Made by a program: the position numbers and the translations under genes. The notes under the pieces are model-generated. The model made no database searches and was not told the DNA's origin. It saw only the letters and a list, made by a program, of their open reading frames with translations. A stretch of DNA of 64,000 nt from CAZTHM01 sp041946825 (GTDB lineage Bacteria > Acidobacteriota > Terriglobia > UBA7540), in assembly GCA_041946825.1 (NCBI GenBank), contig JBHGBD010000013.1:1-64000 (forward strand), read 5' to 3'. This document shows, piece by piece, positions 54,069 to 62,176 of the stretch (the stretch's first letter is position 1; each line of letters starts with the position of its first letter).

Positions 54069-54749
54069 ATGAAAACCACGCACGAAACCATTCCTTACGA
54101 GGCGGAACGCCGCGCCATGGTCGAGCAGCAGATCCGCCGGCGCGGGATTCGCGACGAAAAAGTTCTGGAAGCGATGGAGCGCGTGCCCCGGCACGAATTC
54201 GTCCCCGCCGTCCATCTTGGCGCCGCCTACGATGATCGCCCCTTGCCGATTGGCGAAGCGGAAACCATCTCGCAACCCTACATTGTGGCCGCGATGACGT
54301 CGGCGGCCCGCATCGTGCCCGGCGACAAGGTTCTCGAAATCGGCACCGGCTCGGGATACCAGGCGGCCATCCTGACGTATCTGGGCGCTAAGGTCTTTAC
54401 CATCGAGCGCAATTTCCTCCTGGCCGACGCGGCACGTGCGCGGCTGGAACGGCTCGGGTACTCGGGCGTCGAGGTCATCGAGGGCGACGGCACGGAAGGT
54501 TACCCCGCCGGCGCGCCTTACCAGGCGATTATCGTGACCGCCGCCTCGCCCAAGGTTCCGCAGCCGCTGCTCGATCAGCTCGACGAAGGCGGGCGGATGG
54601 TGATCCCCGTCGGCGACCTGTGGCATCAGGATCTCCAACTGCTCTTCAAGCATGAGGGCCAGGTGGCCACGCGCTACCTCGACCCTTGCCAGTTCGTTCC
54701 GTTGATTGGCAAGCACGCCTGGCCGGAACGGCAGGGATGGATGCATTGA
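54069..54749 (+). CDS. pcm: Protein-L-isoaspartate O-methyltransferase Pcm
   Basis: Pcm repairs isoaspartyl residues with S-adenosylmethionine (family knowledge). The 226-residue protein has VPRHEFVPA, PIGEAETISQPYIVA with the conserved TISQP, the SAM motif VLEIGTGSGYQAAIL and DAPYQAIIVTAA-like AGAPYQAIIVTAASP. Length is normal. The stop is followed at once by the left arm of a repeat. Confidence 0.95.
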   Translation: MKTTHETIPYEAERRAMVEQQIRRRGIRDEKVLEAMERVPRHEFVPAVHLGAAYDDRPLPIGEAETISQPYIVAAMTSAARIVPGDKVLEIGTGSGYQAAILTYLGAKVFTIERNFLLADAARARLERLGYSGVEVIEGDGTEGYPAGAPYQAIIVTAASPKVPQPLLDQLDEGGRMVIPVGDLWHQDLQLLFKHEGQVATRYLDPCQFVPLIGKHAWPERQGWMH

Positions 54750-54758
54750 GAACAGTCG

Positions 54759-54896
54759 AAAGTTGAAAGTTGAAAGTCGAAAGGCAGAAGGCAACAATAC
54801 CTATGAAGGCAATTTCGAGATTGGGGCTGGAAGGTCGACGAGTTCGTCAACTCTTGATTCTCAACTCTTAGCTTCTGACTTTCAACTTTCAACTTT
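54759..54896. repeat. Iterated GTTGAAA-word inverted repeat between pcm and the GT2 gene
   Basis: AAAGTTGAAAGTTGAAAGTC (54759-54778) has its exact 20-base reverse complement at 54877-54896, with a 98-base loop. Further GAAAGTC/CTTTCAAC words flank both arms (to 54912). A 17-base part recurs exactly at the ispD element (25661-25677). Confidence 0.85.
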
Positions 54897-54901
54897 GAAC
54901 T

Positions 54902-54930
54902 TTCAACCTTGAACTCCCGCGCGGTATAGT
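54902..54930 (+). promoter_or_regulatory. Possible promoter for a leaderless GT2 transcript
   Basis: -10 TATAGT (54925-54930) is 17 bases from TTCAAC (54902-54907, three of six -35 matches), which is itself part of the repeat arm. Transcription would begin at about the ATG (54939), giving a leaderless message. The GT2 gene has no SD. Confidence 0.3.
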
Positions 54931-54938
54931 CTGGCGCG

Positions 54939-55670
54939 ATGTCCGATCCGTTTCTAACCGTCGTCATTCCCGCTTACAACGAGGCCATGCGCATCGGGAC
55001 CACACTTGAGCAAGTCCATCAATATGTATCCACACGCAACTTCCCCTGCGAACTCATGGTCGTCGACGACGGCTCGCGAGACGAGACGCCGGATATCCTG
55101 AAACGATTTCAGGAGCGCCACCCCGCCGTACAGATTCTGCGCAACGAGCCGAACCGCGGGAAGGGTTTTACGGTCAGGCGCGGCGTGCTCGCGGCGCGCG
55201 GCGAGTTCGTCTTGTTCACGGACGCCGACCTGTCAGCGCCCATTGAAGAGGCGAACAAGCTCCTGGGCGCGCTGGAGTCCACGGGGGCCGACGTCGCCGT
55301 AGGCTCGCGGGCGCTCGACCGCCGCCTGATCGGCGTGCACCAGCCCTGGCGGCGCGAAATGGCCGGCCGGGTCTTCAATCTGATGGTGAGGCTATTCACC
55401 GGGCTCGAGATTCGAGACACCCAGTGCGGTCTCAAGCTGTTTCGCCGGGCGTCCACAGCGCGCGCCTTCGAACTGCAGCGCGTGACGGGGTTCGGTTTCG
55501 ACCCGGAAGTTCTCTTTCTGATCGAGCGCCTGGGCGGCAAGATCGTCGAAGTTCCGGTGCGCTGGAACGACAGCCCCGCTACCAAGGTCCGCTTCCTGCG
55601 TGATGCCACGCGCATGTTCCTCGACTTGGTCGCCATCCGCTGGCGCGCCGTGACGGGACAATATCGGTAG
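54939..55670 (+). CDS. Glycosyltransferase family 2 (dolichyl/polyprenyl-phosphate hexose synthase-like)
   Basis: The 243-residue protein has a GT-A fold start LTVVIPAYNEAMRIGTTL, VVDDGSRDETPDIL, NRGKGFTVRRGVLAARGEFVLFTDADLS (DxD-type), and CGLKLFRR with RVTGFGFDPEVLF. This is the pattern of dolichyl-phosphate beta-glucosyltransferase and related polyprenyl-phosphate sugar synthases (family knowledge). It might supply a lipid-linked sugar for a GT-C enzyme such as the one at 20071 (inference). No SD is present. Confidence 0.88.
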   Translation: MSDPFLTVVIPAYNEAMRIGTTLEQVHQYVSTRNFPCELMVVDDGSRDETPDILKRFQERHPAVQILRNEPNRGKGFTVRRGVLAARGEFVLFTDADLSAPIEEANKLLGALESTGADVAVGSRALDRRLIGVHQPWRREMAGRVFNLMVRLFTGLEIRDTQCGLKLFRRASTARAFELQRVTGFGFDPEVLFLIERLGGKIVEVPVRWNDSPATKVRFLRDATRMFLDLVAIRWRAVTGQYR

Positions 55671-55761
55671 GAATTGCCGCGCCGCGCCCCTGCCCAAGCG
55701 GATCGCCTCGTTGGAATTAACTGAGCCTTCATGAGGCCGAATCGGGCTCCAATGTTTTTTC

Positions 55762-55790
55762 TTGACTCGGCCGAGGCTAGGCCTTAAGAT
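55762..55790 (+). promoter_or_regulatory. Promoter of the small RNA/peptide unit
   Basis: TTGACT (55762-55767) and TAAGAT (55785-55790) are separated by 17 bases. A start near 55797 falls just before the extended SD sequence. The promoter is not shared with a neighbouring gene: the GT2 gene ends upstream and the Nudix gene is on the other strand. Confidence 0.6.
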
Positions 55791-55818
55791 CGGCTCAACG
55801 CTAGAAAGGAGGTGATCC

Positions 55819-55860
55819 ATGTCGAAAGAAAGTAACTGTAGCGAGGGTGCTGAGGCGTAG
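55819..55860 (+). CDS. 13-residue peptide ORF with a perfect extended SD
   Basis: ATG to TAG encodes MSKESNCSEGAEA. The preceding AGAAAGGAGGTGATCCA (55803-55819) is complementary over 17 bases to the usual 3' end of 16S rRNA, with GGAGG six bases before the ATG. That is the strongest initiation signal in the window. It could be a functional micropeptide, a leader peptide controlling the downstream fold, or a ribosome-binding decoy. Confidence 0.5.
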   Translation: MSKESNCSEGAEA

Positions 55861-55978
55861 GCGCTCGCTAGCGGTTGTTTCGCAAGGACCTCTCACTAGC
55901 GAGAGAGGTAGAGTGGCAAGGCGCTAGTCGGCGCCGTATCCGTCGCAAGGCGGAGTTGCCAAACCCAACAGTATCCCG

Positions 55979-56015
55979 GGCCCCTGGCTCTGCGGTCAGC
56001 GCAAAGCCAGGGGCC
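55979..56015 (+). terminator. Terminal hairpin of the small RNA unit
   Basis: GGCCCCTGGCT (55979-55989) pairs with AGCCAGGGGCC (56005-56015), 11 bp perfect, with TGCG/CGCA continuing inside the loop. Only TT-C-GCTATT follows, so the T tract is weak. Confidence 0.6.
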
Positions 56016-56061
56016 TTCGCTATTCTGAAGCGGCTATCTAAGATCGCCGATCGGCGCCTGA

Positions 56062-56511
56062 TTATTGCCCGTTGCGCTTGGGCTTCTTGTTGAAATATTC
56101 GAATGCCTGAATAGCAACCGAGGTCGCTTTTTCGGTAAGGTGATAGTTGCCTAGATCTTCGCGGCGGACCCAGCGGGCATCGAGGACATCGGAAGCGGGG
56201 GCCAGCCGGCCGCCTTTCAGGCGACAGGCAAAATCCACGATCACGAAGTGGTAGCGGACGCGCCGGCCATGGCGGAAGATGCGATCGAAGACGGTGAGAA
56301 TCTCGACCGGCTGGACATCGAGCCCGGTTTCCTCTTTCAATTCGCGGCGAACGGCGTCGGGCAATTCTTCTCCCACCTCAATCAACCCGCCGGGGAGCGA
56401 CCATTCACCTTTGAGGGGTTCGCTGCCACGGAGAACCAGCAGTACGCGGCCACGATGGATGACCGCGCCGCCCACGCCGACCAACGGCTGATCGGGGAAT
56501 TCGCGTCTCAT
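56062..56511 (-). CDS. Nudix hydrolase
   Basis: The 149-residue protein has the Nudix box GGLIEVGEELPDAVRRELKEETGL in the canonical GX5EX7REUXEEXGU form, plus VGVGGAVIHRGRVLLV before it. Nudix enzymes cleave nucleoside diphosphates linked to other moieties (family knowledge); the substrate is unknown, though ADP-ribose-type enzymes look similar. The start overlaps the stop of the M20 peptidase gene by four bases (ATGA), so they form an operon. Confidence 0.93.
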   Translation of the reverse strand: MRREFPDQPLVGVGGAVIHRGRVLLVLRGSEPLKGEWSLPGGLIEVGEELPDAVRRELKEETGLDVQPVEILTVFDRIFRHGRRVRYHFVIVDFACRLKGGRLAPASDVLDARWVRREDLGNYHLTEKATSVAIQAFEYFNKKPKRNGQ

Positions 56512-57938
56512 TTTCGCTCGTTTGCGCCGGCCACCCGCGCCACGACTTCGTAAAAGGGTTTCAAAGCCCGCCGAAACTGCTCGACGGGCAAGCGCTCGTT
56601 GGCGGCATGCTGGCTGGCGTCGTGCTCAGGTCCTACCTCGACCGTGTTGAAACCGTAACAGATAATTCCTAGCGGGCGGTAGAGGTTGTTCTCCGTGTAT
56701 CCGCCGATCAAGGCGGGAGTGATGATCGCCTGTGGCCGGTAGGTGTGGACGACCTCTTCAATAATCCGGTAAAGCGGGGTGTTCGTGGGCGAAGAGTTGG
56801 GGGCGTGCGGAGGGTTGATGTGCTCGAGCTCGATTTGGTCGTCGGCGACTACTTGGCGCAACTGGCGGAGGAATTCGTCGGGGTCATCTCCGGGCAGCAG
56901 CCGTACGTCCAGCTCGCAATAGGCCTCCTTAGGAATCACGTTCGTCTGCGGGCCTCCGCTCATCACCGTCAGAGACACGGTCGTGTGGAGCAGGTAATTG
57001 TAGTCTTCGTCCTGCATCAACTCGCGCACCGCCTCGGGGTTGCGAAGGGTCTTTCGAATGTCGCGAAGCCGGGAAGCCCAGGGCTCGGGCTGGAGCGGCG
57101 CGATGCGGTGGAAGTATTCCTCAACCGCGGGCAATAAGCGCGGGGGAATTTGCCAATCGACAACCTTCTGCATGGCGCGCGCCAAACGGTGCGTGGCCGA
57201 ATCCGCGATCGGAACCGACCCGTGCCCGCCCCGACCGTGAGCCTTCATCCGAATCCAAATGGGAATCTTCTCTGCAACGTCGATGGTGTAAAGGGTCGGC
57301 TTCCCCGGCATGGCGAGGTTCGATCCGCCCTCGGTAATCAAATACTCGGCGCCGTTCACCAACTCGGGATGGTTCTCAATAACCCATCCGCTGCCCGTCC
57401 CGCCGACTTCTTCGTCCGCCGTCGCCAGAAAGACCAGATCGCGCTTGAGGGGGAGCCGCTCGCGCGACGCGATGAGCATGGCCATGGCCTGAATCAGGCC
57501 CTCGTCTTTCATATCCACGGCGCCGCGGCCCCAGATTTCACCGTCGACGATATCCCCGGAGAAGGGGGGGTGCTTCCAGTCCCTGGCCTCGGCCGTTACC
57601 ACATCAGTGTGATTCAACAAAACCAGCGGCCTCTGACTTCCATCACCCTTGAGAATGGCGTAGAGGTTAGCTCGCCCGGGGGCGTAGGGATAGATTGTGT
57701 TCGGAATGCCCGCCTCGTCGAACAGGCGGTGGAAAAACTCCGCCGCGGCCAGCTCGTTCCCGGGAGGATTTGAGGTGTCAATGCGGAGATACATCTGGAA
57801 GAGTTTGACGGCTTCGTCCTCGTATTTTTCCCAGGGAATGTCTCGGAGATGCCCGTCGACCGGGGTTTGTCCTAAGGCAGAGCGGCAGCCACCCACCAGG
57901 AATAAGATCGCGAGAAGCGTTTTCAATTTCATCCACAT
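56508..57938 (-). CDS. M20 family metallopeptidase, secreted lipoprotein-like
   Basis: The 476-residue protein has a signal sequence with a possible lipobox LVGGC near residue 18. The M20 metal-site motifs follow: VLLNHTDVVTAEARDW, GRGAVDMKDEG, LATADEEVGGTGSGW and a late His in VEVGPEHDASQ. A dimerisation domain lies between. These enzymes release amino acids from peptides or N-acyl amino acids (family knowledge). It is translationally coupled to the Nudix gene. Confidence 0.9.
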   Translation of the reverse strand: MWMKLKTLLAILFLVGGCRSALGQTPVDGHLRDIPWEKYEDEAVKLFQMYLRIDTSNPPGNELAAAEFFHRLFDEAGIPNTIYPYAPGRANLYAILKGDGSQRPLVLLNHTDVVTAEARDWKHPPFSGDIVDGEIWGRGAVDMKDEGLIQAMAMLIASRERLPLKRDLVFLATADEEVGGTGSGWVIENHPELVNGAEYLITEGGSNLAMPGKPTLYTIDVAEKIPIWIRMKAHGRGGHGSVPIADSATHRLARAMQKVVDWQIPPRLLPAVEEYFHRIAPLQPEPWASRLRDIRKTLRNPEAVRELMQDEDYNYLLHTTVSLTVMSGGPQTNVIPKEAYCELDVRLLPGDDPDEFLRQLRQVVADDQIELEHINPPHAPNSSPTNTPLYRIIEEVVHTYRPQAIITPALIGGYTENNLYRPLGIICYGFNTVEVGPEHDASQHAANERLPVEQFRRALKPFYEVVARVAGANERK

Positions 57939-58365
57939 TTTAGACCGTTCAGTCAGCTCCGGAACCAGCAGGTTCAGGCAGAATGCGCCGGGTAACTATA
58001 TCAGAAGGGGAGTCCCAGGCAAGGACGACGCTGGCCGTGCCAGACAGGTGCCGATATATCCGCAGATGACCACGCCTGGATTTAGATAAAATATTGAAAA
58101 TAGGCATGTTAATTAATTCCTGGCCGAGGCTCTTGGCGATTCTTGCCGGTTATTGTTAGGAAACGCAAGAAAGTGGTTTGCGAGTCCTAATTGCTCCATG
58201 CAGGTCCTCAAAAGCAAGTAAATAAACGAGTTAGCTGGAAGATTTGTAATTGGCGGCAGGAAAAGTCGGCTTCACGGCCCGCAAATCGCTTGCCAGAATG
58301 TTGCCAAAGACATATATTCAAACGGGTTAAAACGCGGCTCATGCCGCGCATCGAGTGTTAGAATC
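57939..58365. other. Long leader region upstream of aroDE
   Basis: No gene is seen in these 427 bases. A hairpin at 58156-58190 joins TTAGGA/TCCTAA and CGCAA/TTGCG (11 bp with one small internal loop). A shorter hairpin GAACC-AGCA-GGTTC lies at 57962-57975. The region is A+T-richer than the genes. An attenuator or leader control for aromatic synthesis is possible but not demonstrated. Confidence 0.35.
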
Positions 58366-59874
58366 GTGGGAAAAGCTAATCTGCCCAACATCTTCGTGAC
58401 GCTTGCCGCCCCCAACTTGGAGGGGATGGAATCCCAAGCCAATCGCCTGACCGGGGTTCCGGTGGGATTTGAGCTTCGACTCGACTACTTGCAGGAGTCG
58501 GCGGAGATAGAGTCACCTGTTCGACAGATGTTGCAGGGGTTGCATTCGCCACAGACCATCGCGACCTGCCGTCGCGCGGAAGCGGGCGGCCAATTCCAAG
58601 GTGGCATTGATCAGCAGGTGGCGCGACTTCAGGCCGCCGTTCGGGCAGGCTGCCAATGGGTGGACCTCGAAATCGAGTCGGTGGACCGTGGGGGGAAAAA
58701 CCTGCTCAAGCAGTTTGATCCCGCCAAGGTGATTGTTTCTTACCACAATTACCGCAAGACCCCGCCCCTCGGGCCCGTGCTTCGTCGCATGACGCGCCTG
58801 CCCGTCCAGATTGTGAAGATCGCCAGTTTTGCGCGCGAACTCCAGGACAATTTGCGCATCCAGAATCTGATCAAGGCGCGGGGGCGGCGGAGCCCCAGGC
58901 TCGTCTCGCTGGCACTGGGTCCGATGGGTTTGCCCTCCCGTTTGCTGGCATTGCGTTGGGGGTGCCCGTTCACGTACGCCTCCGTGGGAAACCACCTGGC
59001 GGTGGCGCCAGGCCAGATGGCAGCGGAATTGTTGCGCTCGGTCTATCACGTGGATCGCATGGACCGCTATACGCAACTCTACGGGGTGGTCGGCACGCAC
59101 GCCGCGATTTCGCTTTCCCCGGCAATGCAAAATGCCGCCTTCCAGGCCAAGCATGTCAATGCCGCCTATCTTCCCTGCCAGACAACGCGGCTGAACGATT
59201 TCCTCGCCTTCGCGCGGAAGATGAAATTCCAGGGATTCAGTGTGACCATGCCTTACAAGCGGGCGATCATTCCCAGCCTCGACTGGCTCGACCCGCTGGC
59301 GGAGCGGATCGGGGCGTGCAACACCGTCGCCATCCAGCACGGCAAATGGATGGGGTGGAATACCGACGCGGCGGCGGTCGTCGAAGTGCTCAGCAAGCGC
59401 CTGCGGCTGGCGGGGAGTCGAATCCTGATTGTGGGCGCCGGGGGCGCCGCGCGCGCCGCAGCCCATGCTCTGCGGGCCGAGGGAGCGGAGCTGTTCATCG
59501 TCGCCCGGCGCGAAGCCTCTGCCCAGCGCCTGGCGCGCATCGCCTCGGCCAAGGTCGTCGCCTGGGACAGCACGGAAGGCCTGGACGTAGATACGGTCAT
59601 CAATGCTACGCCGGTCGGCATGCCTCCTCAGACCGAAGCCATGCCTATCGACTTGGCGCGGCTGCGGGTGCGCGTGGTCTTTGACATGGTCTACTACCCG
59701 CTCGAGACGCGCTTCCTGGCGGAGGCGCGGGGGAAGGGTCTGACGACCATCTCGGGCCTCGAGATGCTGGTGGCGCAGGGCGCCCGGCAATTCGAAATTT
59801 GGACCGGTCTCGCGGCCCCTCGCGCCTTGATGGAACAGGCGATTCGCCAGGCGCTCGACCACTCGGCCGGATAG
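58366..59874 (+). CDS. aroDE: Fused 3-dehydroquinate dehydratase (type I) / shikimate dehydrogenase
   Basis: Two consecutive shikimate-pathway steps are in one 502-residue protein. The N-terminal AroD half (about 1-225) has FELRLDYLQ (Glu), VSYHNYRKTP (His) and VKIASFA (Schiff-base Lys). The C-terminal AroE half (about 235-502) has SLSPAMQNAAF, FSVTMPYKRA (catalytic Lys), GACNTVAI, WNTDAAA, LIVGAGGAARAAAHAL and SGLEMLVAQGA. This fusion is known from plants and several bacteria (family knowledge). The start is a GTG at 58366. trpE follows, so the two serve aromatic amino-acid synthesis. Confidence 0.94.
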   Translation: MGKANLPNIFVTLAAPNLEGMESQANRLTGVPVGFELRLDYLQESAEIESPVRQMLQGLHSPQTIATCRRAEAGGQFQGGIDQQVARLQAAVRAGCQWVDLEIESVDRGGKNLLKQFDPAKVIVSYHNYRKTPPLGPVLRRMTRLPVQIVKIASFARELQDNLRIQNLIKARGRRSPRLVSLALGPMGLPSRLLALRWGCPFTYASVGNHLAVAPGQMAAELLRSVYHVDRMDRYTQLYGVVGTHAAISLSPAMQNAAFQAKHVNAAYLPCQTTRLNDFLAFARKMKFQGFSVTMPYKRAIIPSLDWLDPLAERIGACNTVAIQHGKWMGWNTDAAAVVEVLSKRLRLAGSRILIVGAGGAARAAAHALRAEGAELFIVARREASAQRLARIASAKVVAWDSTEGLDVDTVINATPVGMPPQTEAMPIDLARLRVRVVFDMVYYPLETRFLAEARGKGLTTISGLEMLVAQGARQFEIWTGLAAPRALMEQAIRQALDHSAG

Positions 59875-59961
59875 GGGAAAAGACCAGTCGAAGGTCGAAT
59901 GTCGAAAGTTGGACAGCAGGGGCTATCTGCACTTCGCGGGGACTTGGGCTGAAAGCTGACG

Positions 59962-60077
59962 GAAAAGAAAAAGTAAAAGGTAAAAGGGCAAAGGGCAAAA
60001 GCAGGAATGGCGGACCCCTCGTAGTCCGCGCATATTTTTGATTTTTGCCTTTTTACGTTTTACCTTTGATTTTCCCC
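59962..60077. repeat. Iterated AAAGG-word inverted repeat between aroDE and trpE
   Basis: The left block AAAAGGTAAAAGGGCAAAGG (59962-60002) is complementary to the right block TTTTTGCCTTTTTACG and TTTTACCTTTGATTTTCC (60040-60077). The loop contains a perfect hairpin GCGGAC/GTCCGC (60010-60029). A further GTCGAA-type word cluster lies at 59885-59914. The trpE ATG comes 15 bases after the right block. Confidence 0.65.
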
Positions 60078-60092
60078 TCGCTTGGTTTTCCT

Positions 60093-61595
60093 ATGTCCGA
60101 GGTCACTCCCAGCTTCGCAGAATTCTCGCGCCTGGCGAAACGCGGAAACGTCGTCCCCGTTGTCCGCTCGGTCGTGGCGGACCTGCTGAGTCCTGTCTCG
60201 GCGTTCCTGCGCGTTGCCCCGCAAAGCGAAGGCGCTTACAAATCCCGCCACCACAGCTTTCTCCTGGAAAGTGTTGAGGGCGGGGAACGCATTGGGCGTT
60301 ACACCTTCTTCGGCGTCGATCCCTTCCAAGTGGTTTCCTGCCGGGGCGATCGAATCACCCTGAGCCGCGGTGTCAAGCGGATCGAGGAGTGCGGAAACGT
60401 CTTCGACTACCTGCGCCGCGTCGGCTCCCGATACCATCCCGTTTCGATTCCCGGACTGCCGCCGTTTTCCGCCGGAGCCGTGGGCTACCTTTCCTACGAA
60501 GCGGTGCGCATGCTGGAGCGCCTGCCGGCGCGCGTCGAGCCCGACGTCGTGCTCAACGACGCGACGTTCATGTACTTCGCGAATCTGGTGGCCTTCGACC
60601 ACATCCAGCACCGGATCTATCTCATTGCCAACGTGCTGACCGAGGAAGGCTCGGGCAGCCTGCGCGCCAAATACAGCGCCGCGGTGGCCGATCTTGACCG
60701 GCTGGAGCGGCGTCTGCGAAGTCCATTGCGACTTCCACGTTTCCGCCGCCCCAAAGGGCCGCTGCGTGTGAAGCCCAACATGACGCCGCAGCAATACGAG
60801 GGGATGGTCGAGCGCACCAAGGAATACATTCGCGCCGGGGACATCTTCCAGGGCGTGCTTTCGCAGCGGCTCGAGGTGCCGGTGCGCGTGCCGCCATTCG
60901 AGATTTACCGCGCCCTGCGGGCTGTGAATCCGTCACCGTACATGTATTTCCTCCGCCTCGGCGAAGCGACGATCCTCGGTTCCTCACCCGAGATGTTGGT
61001 GAAGGTGTCGGGCCGGCAAGTGGAGTACCGCCCCATCGCCGGCACCCGCCCGCGCGGCGCGACTGAGGAGGAAGACCGGCGGCTGGAAGAGGAATTGCGC
61101 TCCGACGCCAAAGAGCGCGCCGAGCACATCATGCTGGTGGACCTGGGGCGGAATGACATCGGGCGCGTCTGCGAGTTCTCGACGGTGCGCCCCAGGGAAG
61201 TGATGTTCGTCGAACGCTACTCGCACGTGATGCACCTGGTCTCGGCGATCCAGGGCACGCTGCGGCCCGACGCCGACAGCTATGCCGCGCTCGCCGCCTG
61301 CTTCCCGGCGGGCACACTGACTGGCGCGCCCAAAGTGCGCGCTATGGAAATCATCGACGAGCTCGAACCGACTCGACGGGGGCTCTACGGCGGCGCCATT
61401 CTCTACGCGGATTTTTCCGGAAACTTGAATTCCTGCATCGTTATCCGCACCGTCCTCGTCAAAGACCGCAAAGCCTACCTGCAGGCCGGCGCCGGCATCG
61501 TCGCCGACTCGGTTCCTGCCCGCGAACACCAGGAGTGCATGAACAAGGCTAAGGCCGTCCTCCGGGCCTTCGAGCTGGCGGAGAAGGGGTTGTAA
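60093..61595 (+). CDS. trpE: Anthranilate synthase component I TrpE
   Basis: TrpE makes anthranilate from chorismate with TrpG (family knowledge). The 500-residue protein has the inhibitor-binding LLES motif (FLLESVEGGERIGRYTFFG), then the catalytic part with PSPYMYFLRLGEATILGSSPEMLVKV, PIAGTRPRG, MLVDLGRNDIGRV, MHLVSAIQG, FPAGTLTGAPKVRAMEIIDELEPTRRG and QAGAGIVADSVPAREHQEC. Feedback by tryptophan is expected. The ATG at 60093 has no SD; frame extension upstream would cross a repeat. The last 102 bases are duplicated at 62177-62278. No trpG is adjacent. Confidence 0.96.
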   Translation: MSEVTPSFAEFSRLAKRGNVVPVVRSVVADLLSPVSAFLRVAPQSEGAYKSRHHSFLLESVEGGERIGRYTFFGVDPFQVVSCRGDRITLSRGVKRIEECGNVFDYLRRVGSRYHPVSIPGLPPFSAGAVGYLSYEAVRMLERLPARVEPDVVLNDATFMYFANLVAFDHIQHRIYLIANVLTEEGSGSLRAKYSAAVADLDRLERRLRSPLRLPRFRRPKGPLRVKPNMTPQQYEGMVERTKEYIRAGDIFQGVLSQRLEVPVRVPPFEIYRALRAVNPSPYMYFLRLGEATILGSSPEMLVKVSGRQVEYRPIAGTRPRGATEEEDRRLEEELRSDAKERAEHIMLVDLGRNDIGRVCEFSTVRPREVMFVERYSHVMHLVSAIQGTLRPDADSYAALAACFPAGTLTGAPKVRAMEIIDELEPTRRGLYGGAILYADFSGNLNSCIVIRTVLVKDRKAYLQAGAGIVADSVPAREHQECMNKAKAVLRAFELAEKGL

Positions 61596-61718
61596 CAGAG
61601 AAGATCCCGCACAGGCCTCTTTCCGGCTGGCCTAGCTACCCTGTTGTTGCGGACATGATAAAATGCCAATAGAGTTTCGACGTGAGCCGATTTCTCTCTG
61701 CTGAACGGGGGAATTCTG

Positions 61719-61922
61719 ATGCTGGACTTGAAAGAACGCTACGTGGTGGATGATCAAGGCAATCGGGTGGGCGTATTCCTGGATATTACGGAATTCAACA
61801 AAATCCTCGACGAGCTTGAGGAATTGGAGTCCATCCGAGCATTTGACCGGGCAAAGGCTTCAGATGAAACCCGCGTTCCCTTTGAAGATGCAGTCGCCGA
61901 TATCGAGCGGCAGCGGGGATGA
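61719..61922 (+). CDS. Antitoxin of a RelBE-type module
   Basis: A 67-residue acidic protein, MLDLKERYVVDDQGNRVGV then LDITEFNKILDELEELE and a C-terminal region to bind the toxin (SDETRVPFEDAVADIERQRG). It resembles short RelB/Phd-like antitoxins. Its stop overlaps the toxin start (ATGA). GGGGGA precedes the ATG. The pair lies between trpE and a duplicated trpE 3' end. Confidence 0.82.
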   Translation: MLDLKERYVVDDQGNRVGVFLDITEFNKILDELEELESIRAFDRAKASDETRVPFEDAVADIERQRG

Positions 61923-62173
61923 CCTACACCCTTTATATCCTGCCTCGAGCTCAGAAAGAGCTCGCCTCGCTCCCAAAAGATGATTATGTTCGGGTTCGCG
62001 ACGCTATCCGCGAGCTCGGCAATTCTCCGCGCCCCTCCGGTTGTCAAAAGCTCGCCGGGCGCGAAGGATGGCGCGTGCGAGTCGGCAATTTCCGTGTCAT
62101 CTTTGAGATTGATGACAAGTCCCGGACGGTGACGGTGCTCCATATCGGTCATCGCCGCGATGTTTATCGTTGA
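61919..62173 (+). CDS. relE: RelE/ParE family toxin
   Basis: The 84-residue protein has the RelE/ParE fold pattern: YTLYILPRAQKELASLPKD, a helical pair, PSGCQKLAGREGWRVRVGNFRVIFEID and VLHIGHRRDVYR with the basic residues of RelE-like ribosome-dependent mRNases (family knowledge). Length is normal. It forms an operon with the antitoxin by a four-base overlap. The stop is three bases before the trpE remnant. Confidence 0.9.
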   Translation: MTYTLYILPRAQKELASLPKDDYVRVRDAIRELGNSPRPSGCQKLAGREGWRVRVGNFRVIFEIDDKSRTVTVLHIGHRRDVYR

Positions 62174-62176
62174 GTT

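Larger units (their letters stand above)
55797..56015 (+). ncRNA. Candidate structured small RNA carrying a 13-codon ORF
   Basis: From the promoter start to the terminal hairpin the unit is about 220 bases. After the small ORF, ACCTCTC/GAGAGGT (55888-55894 with 55903-55909) competes with an 8-bp pairing CTCGCTAG/CTAGCGAG (55864-55871 with 55896-55903). A closed domain follows: TGGCAA/TTGCCA (55914-55919 with 55956-55961) encloses GGCGC-TAGTCG-GCGCC (55920-55935) and TCCGTC-GCAA-GGCGGA (55939-55954, GNRA tetraloop). The perfect stems, GNRA loop, promoter and terminal hairpin support a real RNA. I cannot name its family. Confidence 0.6.

Noticed and set aside
58513..59862. A 449-codon minus-strand frame opposite aroDE
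   Set aside because: AroD and AroE active-site motifs are complete on the plus strand. The reverse frame has only Arg/His/Gln-rich low-quality sequence.
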